Positions 13,709 through 13,847 of a stretch of DNA of 13,847 bases are shown here, one piece after another; within the stretch, counting starts at the first letter, position 1; each line of letters starts with the position of its first letter. The DNA is from Bacteroidota bacterium (GTDB taxonomy: Bacteria > Bacteroidota > Bacteroidia > Chitinophagales > Chitinophagaceae): the NCBI GenBank assembly GCA_023409675.1, contig JAEYRC010000184.1:1-13847 (forward strand). The letters run 5' to 3'. The notes under the pieces were generated by a model. That model did no database searches, was not told where the DNA came from, and saw only the letters and a list, made by a program, of their open reading frames with translations. The position numbers were made by a program, and so were the translations under genes.

Positions 13709-13847
13709 GGGTGCTGAGCGGTATCCCGAACCCTATGCTGAAAAATGAAATCTGATCCGCCGCTTACAGGGCCTGACGGGTGGTTTAGCTGTTAGACTAT
13801 CCGGCAAAATCAGAAAAGGGGGGAAGGGCTTAATCGCCATATTCATC

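Noticed and set aside
13709..13847. A gene at the right edge
   Set aside because: No convincing coding frame or start is visible in these 139 bases; any gene there would lie mostly outside the window.

Overview
The window looks like a chromosomal segment from a Bacteroidota bacterium, most plausibly of the Chitinophagaceae type. The grounds are protein style (DUF2911 and PepSY-like exported proteins, a bacterial deoxyhypusine-synthase-like protein) and several promoters of the Bacteroidota form TAnnTTTG. Ribosome binding sites are weak or absent, and lipoprotein signals are common. I see no tRNA, rRNA, CRISPR array, insertion sequence or phage gene.

Left part (1-7647): the centrepiece is the aerobic phenylacetate (phenylacetyl-CoA) pathway. 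A tight minus-strand operon paaA-paaB-paaC-paaD-paaG-paaI (4370 down to 546) encodes the epoxidase core, its iron-sulfur maturation factor, the epoxide/oxepin isomerase and the rescue thioesterase. The epoxidase reductase paaE lies apart, behind a TetR-type regulator (tetR-paaE, 7647 down to 5940). A GH30 glycoside hydrolase lipoprotein gene on the plus strand sits between the two halves. The CoA ligase paaK, the ring-opening paaZ and the beta-oxidation genes paaF/H/J are not in the window. A pentapeptide-repeat protein, cut by the left edge, ends 3 bases from the end of paaI.

The most useful regulatory observation is a shared 14-base operator-like palindrome. One copy (4417-4430) lies upstream of paaA and the other (7676-7689) lies between tetR and the divergent pfkB-type kinase. 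The two copies agree at 11 of 14 positions and resemble the operator I recall for the phenylacetyl-CoA-responsive TetR repressor PaaR of Thermus. The TetR protein is therefore probably a PaaR-type repressor of both halves of the split cluster.

Right part (7784-13847): a PfkB-family kinase; two adjacent, translationally coupled DUF2911 exported proteins (one Sec-secreted, one lipoprotein); an AcpH-like ACP phosphodiesterase family protein; a 300-base gene-free stretch with short palindromes; two tandem paralogous PepSY-like secreted proteins ending at a textbook terminator (12029-12054); a deoxyhypusine-synthase-like enzyme; and ribose-5-phosphate isomerase B. These appear to be ordinary housekeeping or envelope genes, not one system.
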